A stretch of 64,000 bases of DNA from the NCBI GenBank assembly GCA_017794945.1, contig CP051239.1, positions 2,160,692-2,224,691 on the forward strand, written 5' to 3'. Both the position numbers and the translations under genes were made by a program. This DNA is from Alcanivorax sp. (GTDB lineage Bacteria > Pseudomonadota > Gammaproteobacteria > Pseudomonadales > Alcanivoracaceae). Each line of letters begins with the position of its first letter. The stretch's first letter is position 1. This document shows positions 7,750-15,142 of this stretch, one piece after another. The notes below the pieces were generated by a model. It was given only the letters and a program-made list of their open reading frames with translations. It was not told where the DNA came from and searched no databases.

Positions 7750-8646
7750 TCAGCGGGGCTTGTCGCGCAGCAGCTGGAAGCTGGTGTTGACGATCAGCTC
7801 GGAGGTCTTCGGCAGGATCTGGTACATCACCTGGGACGCCAGCCCGAACGCCGGCACCTTGCGTTTCGGGCGGGTGACGATCGCCTCGCACAGCCAGTCC
7901 ACGGCGCGCTCCTCACTCATCGCCGGCACGTAGCGGTAAATGGCGGTGGGCGCGATCATCGGCGTGCGCACCAGCGGATAGTTCATCAGGGTGAATTCCA
8001 CGCCGGTGTGCACCAGCTCGTTCTGGGCCGCCAGGGTCCAGCCCTCCAGCGCCGATTTGGAGCCCAGGTAGGCGGAGAAGCGCGCCGGGGCGCTCTGCAC
8101 GCCCATGGTGGAGACGTTGATCACATGCCCCTGGCCGCGGGCCTGCATCGCGGGGATCAGGTTCATCGCCAGGCGGATGGCGCCGAAATAGTTCAGCTGC
8201 ATGGTGCGCTGGTAGTCGTGGAAGCGGTCCAGGCTGTGCATCACCGAGCGGCGGATCGAGCGGCCGGCGTTGTTGACCAGAATATCCACGCCGCCGTGCT
8301 CCGCGAGCACCTGTTCGCAGAGCCGGTCGCAGCTGTCGAGGTCGGCCAGGTCACAGCGGTAGGCGTGGGCGCGGCCACCGTCGGCGCGGATGTCGTCCAC
8401 GGTGTCCTGCAGTTTTTCGAGGGAGCGGGCCACCAGAAGGACGGTGGCGCCGGCGCGGGCCAGGCGGTGGCTGAGCCCGGCGCCGATGCCGGAGCTGGCG
8501 CCGGTGATCAGAACCACCTGGCCGGCGACGCGGCGGCGCAGCGCGCCACGGGGGGAGAAACGCTGCCGCCAGCGCCAGCCGGCGGCGGCGGAAATGCGTT
8601 TGATATGCGGCCGGAGGTCCGGCCGCTGCCATTCGATGTCGTTCAT
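7750..8646 (-). CDS. Short-chain dehydrogenase/reductase (SDR)
   Basis: 298 residues from the ATG at 8646; a GTG 9 bases further up is an alternative, but GGGG lies at better spacing for the ATG. Classical SDR features are clear: the cofactor motif GASSGIG near residue 50, DILVNNAG, and a YxxxK active site (SAYLGSKSA) preceded by a serine (NVSTMG). The wording of the core (IRRSVMHSLDRFHDYQRTMQLNYFG) closely resembles the C-terminal half of the neighbouring fatty acyl-CoA reductase and the Acr1-like family. It may thus reduce fatty aldehydes or acyl-CoA with NADPH. It lies 98 bases downstream of that gene on the same strand, so co-transcription is likely. Confidence 0.88.
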   Translation of the reverse strand: MNDIEWQRPDLRPHIKRISAAAGWRWRQRFSPRGALRRRVAGQVVLITGASSGIGAGLSHRLARAGATVLLVARSLEKLQDTVDDIRADGGRAHAYRCDLADLDSCDRLCEQVLAEHGGVDILVNNAGRSIRRSVMHSLDRFHDYQRTMQLNYFGAIRLAMNLIPAMQARGQGHVINVSTMGVQSAPARFSAYLGSKSALEGWTLAAQNELVHTGVEFTLMNYPLVRTPMIAPTAIYRYVPAMSEERAVDWLCEAIVTRPKRKVPAFGLASQVMYQILPKTSELIVNTSFQLLRDKPR

Positions 8647-8743
8647 TGGAGGCACCCCACAAAGATGGAAGACCTCCTAAGATTGCATTCAAACAAGCGT
8701 TTGATCAATGACCGCCGTTGCCCGGCGGCCCCGCGTTGCCGGC

Positions 8744-10750
8744 TTACCAGTGAATCCCCTTGAACAGACGGGAGAAGGCGGCCTGTTCGCGGCTGATTTT
8801 CTTCGGCGTTTTTTCCTTGCCGCCCATGGCGGCGGCGGAGTCCGAGAAGATCTTGTAGCCGGTGTTCATGATCGTTTCGGTGACCTTGGGCGTCAGGAAG
8901 TGCATCACCTGGCCCATGATGCCGAGGCTGGTGGCAATGCGCTTGGGGCGCCGCACGATGGCGTCGCAGATCATGTCCGCCGCCTGGTTGGGGCTGATGG
9001 TCGGCACATGGTTGTAGAGCTTGGTGGGCGCGATCATCGGCGTGCGCACCAGCGGCATGTTGATGGTGGTGAAATGAATCCCCTGGTGCGCCATCTCGCT
9101 GGCGGCGCAGCGGGTGAACGAATCCAGCGCCGCCTTGGACGCCACATAGGCGGAGAAGCGGGGCGCGTTGGTCAGCACGCCGATGCTGGAGATGTTGATC
9201 ACATGGCCGAAGCCGCGTTCGATCATGCCCGGCATCAGCCGCATGATCAGCCGCAGCGAACCGAAGTAGTTGAGCTGCATGGTGCGTTCGAAATCGTGAA
9301 AACGCTGGAACGAGTGCACCACCGAGCGGCGGATCGAGTGGCCGGCATTGTTGACCAGAATGTCCACCCGGCCGTAGTCGGCCAGTACCTGTTCGACCAG
9401 CTCGTCCACCGCTTCCAGATTGGACACGTCGCAGCGGTAGGCGCGGGCATTGCCGCCCACCTGCTTGATCTCATGGAGGGTCTCTTCCAGCTTCTCCGGG
9501 GTGCGGGCCACCACCAGCACGGTGGCGCCGGCGCGCGCCAGCTTGAGGGCCGAGGCCTTGCCGATCCCGGAGGTGGCGCCGGTGATCATCACGATCTTGT
9601 CTTCGGCGCGCTCCGGCAGGGAGGGCAGCGGCTGCAGTTCGTCCTCGCGCTCGTCGCGATCCGGGTCCAGGTGGTTTTCCCAGAAATCCCACAGCTGCTG
9701 CACGTAGCTTTCCAGCTCCGGTACCTCGATGCCGCTGCCTTCCAGCGCGGCGGCGGCGCGGCGGTTGTCGTACTCGGTGGGGAAGGTCAGGAATTTGATC
9801 AGCGACGGCGGAATATCCAGGTTCTCCATCGCCTGATTGATCAGCAACCGGGGCGTCATGGCGCTGACCCCGCGGCGCACGAAACCGGGCACCGCGTCGA
9901 ACATACGCTGGTCGATGCGCACCGGCATGCGCGGCGCCTGGGCGGCGCTGGCGATGATGTCCATCACTTCGCCCAGGTTGTAGCTGCGGTCGGCGGTGAG
10001 GTGGAAGCACTGGCCGTTGCCTTCCTCCTGGTGGGCGATGTGATCCAGCGCGTCGGCCACGAAGTCCACCGGCACGATGTTGAAGTGGCCGCTCTCCACG
10101 CCGATCAGCGGGATCCAGTTGGGCAGGAAATCCTTGAGCTTCTGAATCAGCTTGAAGAAATAGTAAGGGCCGTCGATTTTGTCCATCTCGCCGGTCTGGG
10201 AGTGGCCGACCACCAGTGATGGCCGATAAATCCGCCAGGGAATACGGCTCTCCTGGCGCACCAGCGCTTCCGACTCGTGCTTGGTGAGCAGATAGGGGTC
10301 GTTCAGTTCGCCGGCTTCCTCGAACATATCCTCGCTGAAGGTGCCCTCGTAAAGCCCGGCGGCGGCCACGGAAGACACATGGTGGAACGTCTTGGCGTTG
10401 ACCTTCTCGGCCAGTTTCAACGTTTGCCGGGTGCCCTCGATGTTGATGTAGCGCTGGGCGTTTTCATCCGCGCTCAGGTCATAGATGGCGGCGAGATGGA
10501 AGAAGTGGTCGATCTGGCCCACCAGATCGTCCTGGTCGCGCTTGCTGACACCGAGCAGCTTCTTGGTCAGGTCCCCGGTGATCGGCACCAGCCGGCTCTC
10601 TTCCACGCACAGCCGCCGGCGCATGGCGTCCAGCTTGTATTCCGAACCGGGCCGCACCAGGGCGAACACCCGGGCACCTTCGCGCTTGAGCAAACGCGCC
10701 ACCAAGAAGCGGCCAATGAAACCGGTCGCGCCGGTAACGAAGTAATTCAT
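8744..10750 (-). CDS. Two-domain fatty acyl-CoA reductase (alcohol-forming)
   Basis: 668 residues made of two fused SDR-type domains. The N-terminal domain (about 1-370) is an extended, Male-sterility/NAD-binding-4 type reductase with GATGFIG at 7-13 and YLLTK at 153-157. The C-terminal domain (about 383-640) has GATSGIG at 391-397, SS at 521-522 and YVASK at 535-539. Length, order and wording, including the ending GIHW, match my memory of the Marinobacter fatty acyl-CoA reductase Maqu_2220, which reduces acyl-CoA through the aldehyde to the fatty alcohol with NADPH. In oil-degrading marine bacteria this feeds wax ester synthesis. AAAGGGG before the ATG supports the start. A TetR gene diverges upstream. 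Confidence 0.93.
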   Translation of the reverse strand: MNYFVTGATGFIGRFLVARLLKREGARVFALVRPGSEYKLDAMRRRLCVEESRLVPITGDLTKKLLGVSKRDQDDLVGQIDHFFHLAAIYDLSADENAQRYINIEGTRQTLKLAEKVNAKTFHHVSSVAAAGLYEGTFSEDMFEEAGELNDPYLLTKHESEALVRQESRIPWRIYRPSLVVGHSQTGEMDKIDGPYYFFKLIQKLKDFLPNWIPLIGVESGHFNIVPVDFVADALDHIAHQEEGNGQCFHLTADRSYNLGEVMDIIASAAQAPRMPVRIDQRMFDAVPGFVRRGVSAMTPRLLINQAMENLDIPPSLIKFLTFPTEYDNRRAAAALEGSGIEVPELESYVQQLWDFWENHLDPDRDEREDELQPLPSLPERAEDKIVMITGATSGIGKASALKLARAGATVLVVARTPEKLEETLHEIKQVGGNARAYRCDVSNLEAVDELVEQVLADYGRVDILVNNAGHSIRRSVVHSFQRFHDFERTMQLNYFGSLRLIMRLMPGMIERGFGHVINISSIGVLTNAPRFSAYVASKAALDSFTRCAASEMAHQGIHFTTINMPLVRTPMIAPTKLYNHVPTISPNQAADMICDAIVRRPKRIATSLGIMGQVMHFLTPKVTETIMNTGYKIFSDSAAAMGGKEKTPKKISREQAAFSRLFKGIHW

Positions 10751-10886
10751 GCGAAAACCCCTTTGCTGTCATCCCTGGTCACGGCCGTGCCGGCACCTGG
10801 TGTTGTTCTTGAATGTGGCGACCGTTCGATAATGCGCCGCCAACGCCTAAAGGGCCAGTGTCGACGCCCTTTTACACCCGTTACAA

Positions 10887-10900
10887 CTAACAAGTGTTCG
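10887..10900 (+). promoter_or_regulatory. Candidate TetR operator copy 1
   Basis: CTAACAAGTGTTCG, one of three near-identical 14-base sites in this intergenic region. Each has the partial palindrome C-N-AAC-N4-GTT-N-G. The site lies 137 bases upstream of the fatty acyl-CoA reductase start. The similarity to FabR/DesT-type targets is inference; the repetition is seen directly. Confidence 0.6.
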
Positions 10901-10913
10901 GCATTCTGTTTTA

Positions 10914-10927
10914 TGAACAGTTGTTAG
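10914..10927 (-). promoter_or_regulatory. Candidate TetR operator copy 2
   Basis: On the minus strand this reads CTAACAACTGTTCA, matching copies 1 and 3 at 11-13 of 14 positions. Its centre is 27 bases from that of copy 1, in opposite orientation, which would allow two dimers to bind close together. Confidence 0.6.
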
Positions 10928-10990
10928 TCAAATGGTTTTTGATCGCTTGCGCTCGGGCTGTTTTCTGTGGCTATATGCAAGCCCTCTGGA

Positions 10991-11004
10991 CTAACGAGTG
11001 TTCG
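10991..11004 (+). promoter_or_regulatory. Candidate TetR operator copy 3, next to the tetR start
   Basis: CTAACGAGTGTTCG differs from copy 1 at one base. It ends 4 bases before the ATG of the TetR gene, covering the place where a ribosome binding site would be. A bound repressor there would block its own expression, which suggests autoregulation. Confidence 0.6.
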
Positions 11005-11008
11005 TAAG

Positions 11009-11641
11009 ATGAGCGAAGGTGCCCGGCAGCAGCAAAAGAAGCAGACCCGCGAGCGGATCCTGGACGCCGCCGGCCGTTTGATGGCCGACGGCCGGGGCCT
11101 GGACAGCCTCGGGCTGCGCGAGGTGGCCCGGGAGGCGGGGCTGGCCGCCACCTCCCTGTACAACCACTTTCCGGATATGGAGGCCCTGGGTCTGGCGTTG
11201 ATCGACCGGGCCTGTTTTCACCTGCGCTCCTCCATGGCGGAGGGACGGCGCAGCATGATCGAGGTGGGCGCGGCCCGCGCGGTGCGGGAGCTGGTGGCCC
11301 GCTTCGTGCGCTTTCAACAGGACTATGAGAACGAATTCCGGCTGCTGGTGCAGCAGCGCCTGGGCCGGCGCGCCAGTTATCGTCGGCGCATCCACGGCGA
11401 GTTGCAGCTGATGGTCAATGAGCTCGCCGAGGACGTGCGCGAGGCGGTGGCCGCCCAGGACCGCCCGCCGGTGCCCGCCCAGCGGGAGGCGGAGGCGGCC
11501 ATCGCGGTGATGTTCGGCCTCGGCATCGCGATGCTGGATGTGTCGCCGGCGCGGCGGCGCGAGCTGGCCGGGAACGCCGGCGACCAGGTGGAAATCATCG
11601 CTCTGGGCGGGCGCTGTTGGGCCGCCGGGGACCGGTTGTAG
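11009..11641 (+). CDS. TetR family regulator, FabR/DesT-like
   Basis: 210 residues from the ATG at 11009; an in-frame ATG at 10967 would run through operator copy 3 and is less likely. The N-terminal helix-turn-helix is well preserved (TRERILDAAGRLMA, LREVAREAGLAATSLYNHFPDM). The C-terminal wording (ALIDRA, YENEFRLLVQQRLGRRASYRRRI, MVNELAEDV) resembles FabR of E. coli and DesT of Pseudomonas, which sense acyl-CoA pools and repress unsaturated fatty acid genes. It diverges from the fatty acyl-CoA reductase and three candidate operators lie between them. By inference it links acyl-CoA state to fatty alcohol production. No strong Shine-Dalgarno is visible. Confidence 0.87.
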   Translation: MSEGARQQQKKQTRERILDAAGRLMADGRGLDSLGLREVAREAGLAATSLYNHFPDMEALGLALIDRACFHLRSSMAEGRRSMIEVGAARAVRELVARFVRFQQDYENEFRLLVQQRLGRRASYRRRIHGELQLMVNELAEDVREAVAAQDRPPVPAQREAEAAIAVMFGLGIAMLDVSPARRRELAGNAGDQVEIIALGGRCWAAGDRL

Positions 11642-11711
11642 CCGTAAGGATCGAAATCCCGGGCGCCAGGCGCTACGATGGAATGCTATTCCATAATTAG
11701 AAGGTAGGTTC

Positions 11712-12398
11712 ATGAGCGCTGAAACCCTGTCCCTGGCCGACGCCCTCCGTTCGCGTCGCTCAGTGCGCGGCTTCCTGGATAAGCCGGTGCCGGAAGACAC
11801 CCTCAAGGCAATATTCGAACTCGCCCAGCTGGCGCCTTCCAACTGCAACATTCAGCCCTGGAAGGTGTTCGTGGCCTCCGGCGAGGTGCGCGACGAATTG
11901 CGCCGCCGGATGGTGGAGAAAGTCACCGCCGGCGTGCCGATGGAGCCGGACTTCGAACCCAACGCCGGCAAATTCAGCGGCGTCTACCGGCAACGGCAGG
12001 TGGATTGCGCGGTGGAGCTGTACAACAACATGGGCATCGCCCGGGACGACAAGCCCGGCCGCATGCGCGCGCAGTTGCGAAACTTCGAGCTGTTCGACGC
12101 GCCCCATGTGGTGTTCATCGGCATGGAGCGGGAATTCGGCCCCACCGTGGCGCTGGACGTGGGCATGTACATCCAGTCCCTGATGCTGGCGATGACCGCT
12201 TACGGCGTCGGGTCCTGCGCTCAGGGCAGCATGCGCTACTTCCCCAATGACGTGCGCGAGATCTTCGGCGAGCCGGCGTCCACCGCCATTCTGGTGGGCA
12301 TCAGTTTCGGCTATGAGGATCCGGACGTGGCGGCCAACCGGACCCGTGTGGGGCGGGCCCCGCTGGCGGATTCGGTGGCCTTCAAGACGGCGCTCTAG
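11712..12398 (+). CDS. Nitroreductase family FMN-dependent oxidoreductase
   Basis: 228 residues with the nitroreductase fold. The N-terminal FMN-phosphate motif RRSVRGF is followed by APSNCNIQPWKVFVASG, where NIQPW is the usual flavin contact. A second conserved part is SLMLAMTAYGVGSCAQGSM, and the last segment (ILVGISFGYEDP) is also typical. Such enzymes reduce nitro groups, quinones or enones with NAD(P)H. The physiological substrate cannot be named. AAGGTAGG lies 5 bases before the ATG. It is probably a single-gene unit; the next gene seems to have its own promoter. Confidence 0.9.
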   Translation: MSAETLSLADALRSRRSVRGFLDKPVPEDTLKAIFELAQLAPSNCNIQPWKVFVASGEVRDELRRRMVEKVTAGVPMEPDFEPNAGKFSGVYRQRQVDCAVELYNNMGIARDDKPGRMRAQLRNFELFDAPHVVFIGMEREFGPTVALDVGMYIQSLMLAMTAYGVGSCAQGSMRYFPNDVREIFGEPASTAILVGISFGYEDPDVAANRTRVGRAPLADSVAFKTAL

Positions 12399-12441
12399 GC
12401 GCTGTCCGGCCGCGCCCCGGGGTGAGGAAGAGGGCCGTTCG

Positions 12442-12450
12442 TGTTATACT
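12442..12450 (+). promoter_or_regulatory. Extended -10 promoter element for the ABM-domain gene
   Basis: TGTTATACT matches the extended -10 pattern TGnTATAAT at all but one base. No convincing -35 is seen at the right distance, as is usual for extended -10 promoters. The start codon is 30 bases further on. Confidence 0.45.
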
Positions 12451-12479
12451 GGGCGGCTATTTCCTACCCCCGGGGCAAT

Positions 12480-12830
12480 ATGGTCATCGTAAAAGGTGTG
12501 ATTCCGGTCCGTGATACGCTGCGCGACAACGCCGTGGCACTGGCCCAGGAGCTGGCCACCCAGGCCCGCGCCGAACACGGCTGTGTGTCCTATGAGGTGT
12601 ACGTCAAGGCGGACACCCCCAGGGTGATCATGCTGTGGCAGCAGTGGAAGACCCTGGACGATCTGGAGCGTCACTTCGACTCCGATCACCTGGACGCTTT
12701 CCTGGACCGGATTCCCGACATGATAGACGGCGAAGTGCACTCCATGCGCTTTGACGTTACCGACGAAGACGGCGAGCCGGTGGTGGAACCGCCCGCCGTG
12801 GAAGTGGCCGAAGGCACCACCCTGCACTGA
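12480..12830 (+). CDS. Antibiotic biosynthesis monooxygenase (ABM) domain protein
   Basis: 116 residues from the ATG at 12480, which follows GGGGCA; the frame is open upstream but no Shine-Dalgarno supports an earlier start. The pattern VKGVIPVRD, a helix, then HGCVSYEVYVKADTPRVIMLWQQWKTLDDLERHFDSDHLDAF is that of ABM/YgiN-like ferredoxin-fold dimers. The conserved glutamate and histidine positions of the fold are present. These small proteins act as quinol or small-molecule monooxygenases or as stress proteins. A C-terminal acidic tail (EDGEPVVEPPAVEVAEG) is extra. The substrate is unknown. It stands between the nitroreductase and the MoxR gene. Confidence 0.85.
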   Translation: MVIVKGVIPVRDTLRDNAVALAQELATQARAEHGCVSYEVYVKADTPRVIMLWQQWKTLDDLERHFDSDHLDAFLDRIPDMIDGEVHSMRFDVTDEDGEPVVEPPAVEVAEGTTLH

Positions 12831-12863
12831 GCCGGGCGCCGGCGGCCGGGAGCCTGACCCATC

Positions 12864-13793
12864 ATGAAAACCCGAATCGATTCCCTCGACGACGTTATCT
12901 CCAGCTTCGCCGGGCAAGGCTACATCTGCGACCAGCGCACCGCCCTGGCGGTCTATCTGGCGGCGCAGCTGCACAAGCCGGTGCTGGTGGAGGGCCCGCC
13001 CGGGGTGGGCAAGACGGAACTGGCGAAAGCCGCCTCCGCCTTCCTGGAAGCGCCGTTGATCCGCCTGCAGTGCTACGAAGGCCTGGACGAAAGCCGCGCG
13101 CTGTACGAGTGGAAGTACGGCAAGCAGCTGCTCTATACCCAGTTGTTGCGCGACAAGCTCAGCGGGATGCTGGCGGACACCGACAGTCTCGAGCAGAGCA
13201 TGGAACGGCTCGGCGATCTCGGCGATGCCTTCTACAGCGATACCTTCCTCGAGCCGAGGCCGTTGCTGCGTGCTCTGCGCGCCGACGAACCCGTGGTGCT
13301 ATTGATCGATGAAATCGACAAGGCGGATCAGGAATTCGAAGCCTTCCTGCTCGAATTGCTGTCCGATTTCCAGATCTCGATCCCGGAAATGGGCACCGTG
13401 AAGGCCCGGCATCAGCCGCTGGTGTTCCTCACCAGCAACGACCAGCGGGAGCTCTCCGACGCGCTCAAGCGGCGCTGCCTGCATCTCTATATCCCCTATC
13501 CCGACGCCGCCCTCGAGCGCCGCATCCTGGCCGAGCGCGTGCCGGAGCTGGGCGAGCAGCTGCGCGATCAGTTGGTGGCGTTCATCCAGCACCTGCGCGA
13601 GCAGGACATGAAGAAGCTGCCGGCGATTTCGGAAACCCTGGACTGGGCGCGGGCCCTGGTGCTGCTGCACGCGGACACCCTTGAGCCGGAGCTGGTGGAA
13701 CAGACCCTGGCTCTGGTGCTCAAGAACGAGCAGGACGTGGCGCTGGCCCGCGACCTGCTGCCGCACTGGTTCCGTAAACCCCGTTCCGCCTGA
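12864..13793 (+). CDS. MoxR-type AAA+ ATPase
   Basis: 309 residues. The Walker A motif GPPGVGKT is at 44-51, Walker B (VVLLIDEIDKAD) ends near 150, a sensor-1 asparagine lies in FLTSNDQRELS, and an arginine-finger region follows (ALKRRCLHLYIPYPD). This is the MoxR/CoxD branch of AAA+ proteins, chaperone-like ATPases that work with VWA proteins to insert cofactors or assemble complexes. The VWA/CoxE gene follows after 8 bases, so the two form an operon. No target enzyme such as a CO dehydrogenase or methanol dehydrogenase is encoded nearby, so the client is unknown. Confidence 0.92.
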   Translation: MKTRIDSLDDVISSFAGQGYICDQRTALAVYLAAQLHKPVLVEGPPGVGKTELAKAASAFLEAPLIRLQCYEGLDESRALYEWKYGKQLLYTQLLRDKLSGMLADTDSLEQSMERLGDLGDAFYSDTFLEPRPLLRALRADEPVVLLIDEIDKADQEFEAFLLELLSDFQISIPEMGTVKARHQPLVFLTSNDQRELSDALKRRCLHLYIPYPDAALERRILAERVPELGEQLRDQLVAFIQHLREQDMKKLPAISETLDWARALVLLHADTLEPELVEQTLALVLKNEQDVALARDLLPHWFRKPRSA

Positions 13794-13801
13794 GGCGCCC
13801 C

Positions 13802-15142
13802 ATGGCCGACCGCCGTTTGCATGAGTTCGTCCGCGCCCTGCGCGGCGCGGGCGTGCGCGTTTCGCCCACCGAGGCGGAAGAGGCGTTCCGCGCCGCCGCC
13901 CTGATCGGCTACCACCCCCGCGACCAGTTCCGCGAGACCCTGGCGCTCACCCTGGTGAAAAGCCAGCAGGAGCGCCCGGACTTCGACGCCTGTTTCGAGG
14001 CGTTTTTCCAGTTTGAATCCGCCGAGGACGAGGACGCCGGCGATCACGACGAGGCCGGCGAGCCGCTCTCGCCCCAGGAAGGGCAGGGCCTGTCCGAGCA
14101 GGCCGCGGAGCTGGTGGCGCAGGACGCGGGGCAACTGGAGCAGACCCTGGCACGCAACGCCGGCGAGATGGACTTCACCAATATGCAGGTGATCACCCAG
14201 CAGGGGCTGTATGCCCGCCGGCTGTTGATGAACATGGGCATGGGCGCGGTGGATGATGAGATCCTGCGGCTGGACGCCTCACCGCGCGGTGCCGATCAGC
14301 GCCGTGCCGGGGAATTGCGTGAGTGGCGCCAGCAGGTGCGCGAGCTGGCGGTGCGCCATGTGCGGCGGCAGTTCAATTTGCACGGCCGCGCCCATGGACG
14401 CGCCCTGCGCGAACACACCATGCGCGCGGCCCCGTTCCGCGACCTGCGTGAATTCAAACAGGTGCAGACCCTGGTGCGGCGCATGGCGCGCCGGCTCGCC
14501 AGCCTCCATCAGCGCCGCCAGAAAAAAGCCAAACGCGGCACTTTGGATGCGCGCCGCACCCTGGCGTCCAGCCTGCGCTACAACGCCGTGCCGGTGCAGC
14601 TGCACTGGCGCCAGAAACGCCGGCTCAAATCCAAGGTACTGGTGATATGCGATGTCTCCAGCTCGGTGCGGGACGCCGCCCGGTTTCTATTGCAGTTCCT
14701 GTACGCGATGACCGATGTGCTGCCGCGGGTGCGCAGCTTTGCGTTCGCCGCCCGCTTCGACGAGGTCACCGAGGATTTCGACCGCTACCCGCCGGACGTG
14801 GCGGTGGGTCGGATTCTCGACCGGGTGTCCGGCAGCGGCACCGATTACGGCACCATGTTCGAAGAGTTCGTGGCGCTGTGCGGGTCGGAGATCGACCGCC
14901 ACACCACGGTGATCATCCTCGGCGACGCCCGCAATAACGACCTGCCCGCCGGTGAGCAGCACCTGGCCGAAGTGTCCCGCCGCGCCAAGCAGGTGTTCTG
15001 GCTGAATCCGGAGCCGCCTTCGCGCTGGAACAGCGGCGATGCGATCATGGCCCGCTACCAACCCTATTGCCGCGCCGCGCGGCGCTGCGCCTCGCTCAAT
15101 GACCTGAGCCGCTTCACGGACTATCTGCTGAAAAGCGTCTAA
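13802..15142 (+). CDS. VWA domain protein, CoxE-like
   Basis: 446 residues. An acidic stretch about 72-100 separates an N-terminal helical part from an Arg-rich middle (about 160-275). The von Willebrand A domain then starts at VLVICDVSSSVRD, where D284 and the following serines form a metal-binding DxSxS motif. Further VWA landmarks are the GTDYGTM segment and IILGDARNND. CoxE-like proteins act with MoxR-type ATPases in maturation of metalloenzymes. The gene follows the MoxR gene by 8 bases. Its stop codon overlaps the convergent histidine kinase stop by 4 bases. The client protein is not known. Confidence 0.9.
   Translation: MADRRLHEFVRALRGAGVRVSPTEAEEAFRAAALIGYHPRDQFRETLALTLVKSQQERPDFDACFEAFFQFESAEDEDAGDHDEAGEPLSPQEGQGLSEQAAELVAQDAGQLEQTLARNAGEMDFTNMQVITQQGLYARRLLMNMGMGAVDDEILRLDASPRGADQRRAGELREWRQQVRELAVRHVRRQFNLHGRAHGRALREHTMRAAPFRDLREFKQVQTLVRRMARRLASLHQRRQKKAKRGTLDARRTLASSLRYNAVPVQLHWRQKRRLKSKVLVICDVSSSVRDAARFLLQFLYAMTDVLPRVRSFAFAARFDEVTEDFDRYPPDVAVGRILDRVSGSGTDYGTMFEEFVALCGSEIDRHTTVIILGDARNNDLPAGEQHLAEVSRRAKQVFWLNPEPPSRWNSGDAIMARYQPYCRAARRCASLNDLSRFTDYLLKSV

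Noticed and set aside
8708..10219. 503-codon + strand frame opposite the fatty acyl-CoA reductase
   Set aside because: Antisense shadow; low-quality composition and no start signal.
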